From NCBI GenBank assembly GCA_028821035.1, contig JAPPHP010000473.1:1-13695 (forward strand): DNA of 13,695 bases, given 5' to 3'. Shown here one piece after another: positions 13,172-13,695 of the stretch. The stretch's first letter is position 1; the number at the start of each line of letters is the position of its first letter. This stretch comes from Gammaproteobacteria bacterium (GTDB taxonomy: Bacteria; Pseudomonadota; Gammaproteobacteria; Pseudomonadales; Azotimanducaceae). The notes under the pieces are model-generated. The model had not been told where the DNA came from. It was given only the letters and a program-made list of their open reading frames with translations, and ran no database searches. The translations under genes and the position numbers were made by a program.

Positions 13172-13695
13172 ATGGAAGTCGGGGACTGGAAAGCGACGCC
13201 GGAACTGGGGCCGCTGTATCGCGAGATCCGCAAGCTGGGCCTCGAGCAGAACATCGCGGAGCTCGATGCCTTCGGGTTCACGATCCTGGAGCCGGGCAAG
13301 GCGGCGCCGGTTGCCTGGGTCGAGGGGCTGCGGGACAAGCTGCTCGAGGTCGCGGAGCGCCGGACCGGCGTGAAGCACGACGTCGTGACCGGAGAGCACG
13401 GTCATCTCGACGTGCAGCCTCCGTTCAAGCACCAGTACATCCTCTACTACCTGCTACTGGAGGATCCGGTCTTCCAGCAGGCGATCTGCAATCCGTACCT
13501 GCTGGCGTTGCAGACCTACATGCTGGGGTTCGACTGCCGTATCTCGAGCTGCACGTCGTTCGTGAAATGGCGCAACGAGGAGGGCTACGGGCCCAACCTC
13601 GGCCTCCATGCCGACACGCCCGTCATGCACTCGCTGCCGATCGGCAAGGACACCCACACCGGCAACAGTGCCTTCCTGCTGACCGACTACACCCT
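13172..13695 (+). CDS. Phytanoyl-CoA dioxygenase (PhyH) family protein (3' partial)
   Basis: The first 174 residues are visible; the gene runs off the window. Same subfamily as the PhyH protein at 5745: the N-terminal block LYREIRKLGLEQNIAELDAF (15-34), followed by GFTILEPGKAAP, lines up without gaps with the block there. The first two metal ligands are visible, H146-x-D148 in LGLHADTPVM; the distal His and the 2-oxoglutarate Arg lie beyond the edge. Between block and motif the two proteins differ considerably, with this one carrying 'SFVKWRNEEGYGPN' ahead of the HxD motif, so the substrates probably differ. ATG at 13172 is chosen because it starts just before the conserved block; GACGGA upstream is a weak ribosome binding site. 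It follows the GPH symporter by 35 nt, so the pair probably forms an uptake-plus-hydroxylation unit (inferred). Confidence 0.85.
   Translation, partial: MEVGDWKATPELGPLYREIRKLGLEQNIAELDAFGFTILEPGKAAPVAWVEGLRDKLLEVAERRTGVKHDVVTGEHGHLDVQPPFKHQYILYYLLLEDPVFQQAICNPYLLALQTYMLGFDCRISSCTSFVKWRNEEGYGPNLGLHADTPVMHSLPIGKDTHTGNSAFLLTDYT

Overview
This window is dense, high-GC DNA (third codon positions mostly G or C) with almost no long intergenic space. It looks like a proteobacterial chromosome segment, most likely gammaproteobacterial: DjlA with an N-terminal membrane anchor, a YejF-type ABC ATPase and a GPH-family sugar symporter fit that. Three phytanoyl-CoA-dioxygenase-like (PhyH) genes in 9 kb, next to a luciferase-like oxidoreductase, recall metabolically versatile marine or host-associated lineages. 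That placement is inference from gene content only; there is no rRNA, tRNA, phage or IS marker in the window.

Layout. (1) 1-2331 (+): the 3' part of a YejF-like oligopeptide ABC ATPase, then a sodium:alanine symporter family protein carrying an unusual extra domain of about 110 residues. (2) 2335-3369 (-): a complete RES/Xre toxin-antitoxin module, antitoxin gene first, with a repeat-rich promoter/operator at 3377-3408. (3) 3508-5185 (+): djlA and a divergent PhyH-like oxygenase gene. (4) 5182-5697 (-): a remnant of a cystathionine beta-synthase gene, in which the front of the PLP domain is joined in frame to the last part of the C-terminal CBS domain; about two thirds of the normal protein is missing. 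(5) 5745-11134 (+): a tightly spaced five-gene run (PhyH oxygenase, ankyrin-repeat protein, aldo/keto reductase, lipoprotein amidohydrolase, luciferase-like oxidoreductase) with gaps of 2 to 32 nt, best read as one operon. (6) 11153-11491 (-): a small STAS-domain protein. (7) 11664-end (+): a GPH-type MFS symporter followed after 35 nt by a third PhyH gene that runs off the window.

How the genes may work together. Taking the 5745-11134 run with the flanking transporter and PhyH genes, the picture is an uncharacterised oxidative catabolic or detoxification pathway: uptake by a cation symporter, Fe(II)/2-oxoglutarate hydroxylation by PhyH enzymes, redox steps by the aldo/keto reductase and the flavin/F420 enzyme, and hydrolysis by an envelope-anchored amidohydrolase. 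The PhyH proteins at 5745 and 13172 share a distinctive N-terminal block and are clearly paralogues. The substrate cannot be read from the sequence.

I found no convincing rho-independent terminator, riboswitch, CRISPR array, RNA gene, IS element or attachment site. No stretch longer than 300 bases lacks a gene. The largest intergenic gaps are 3370-3507 and 11492-11663, both between divergently transcribed genes and both described below.
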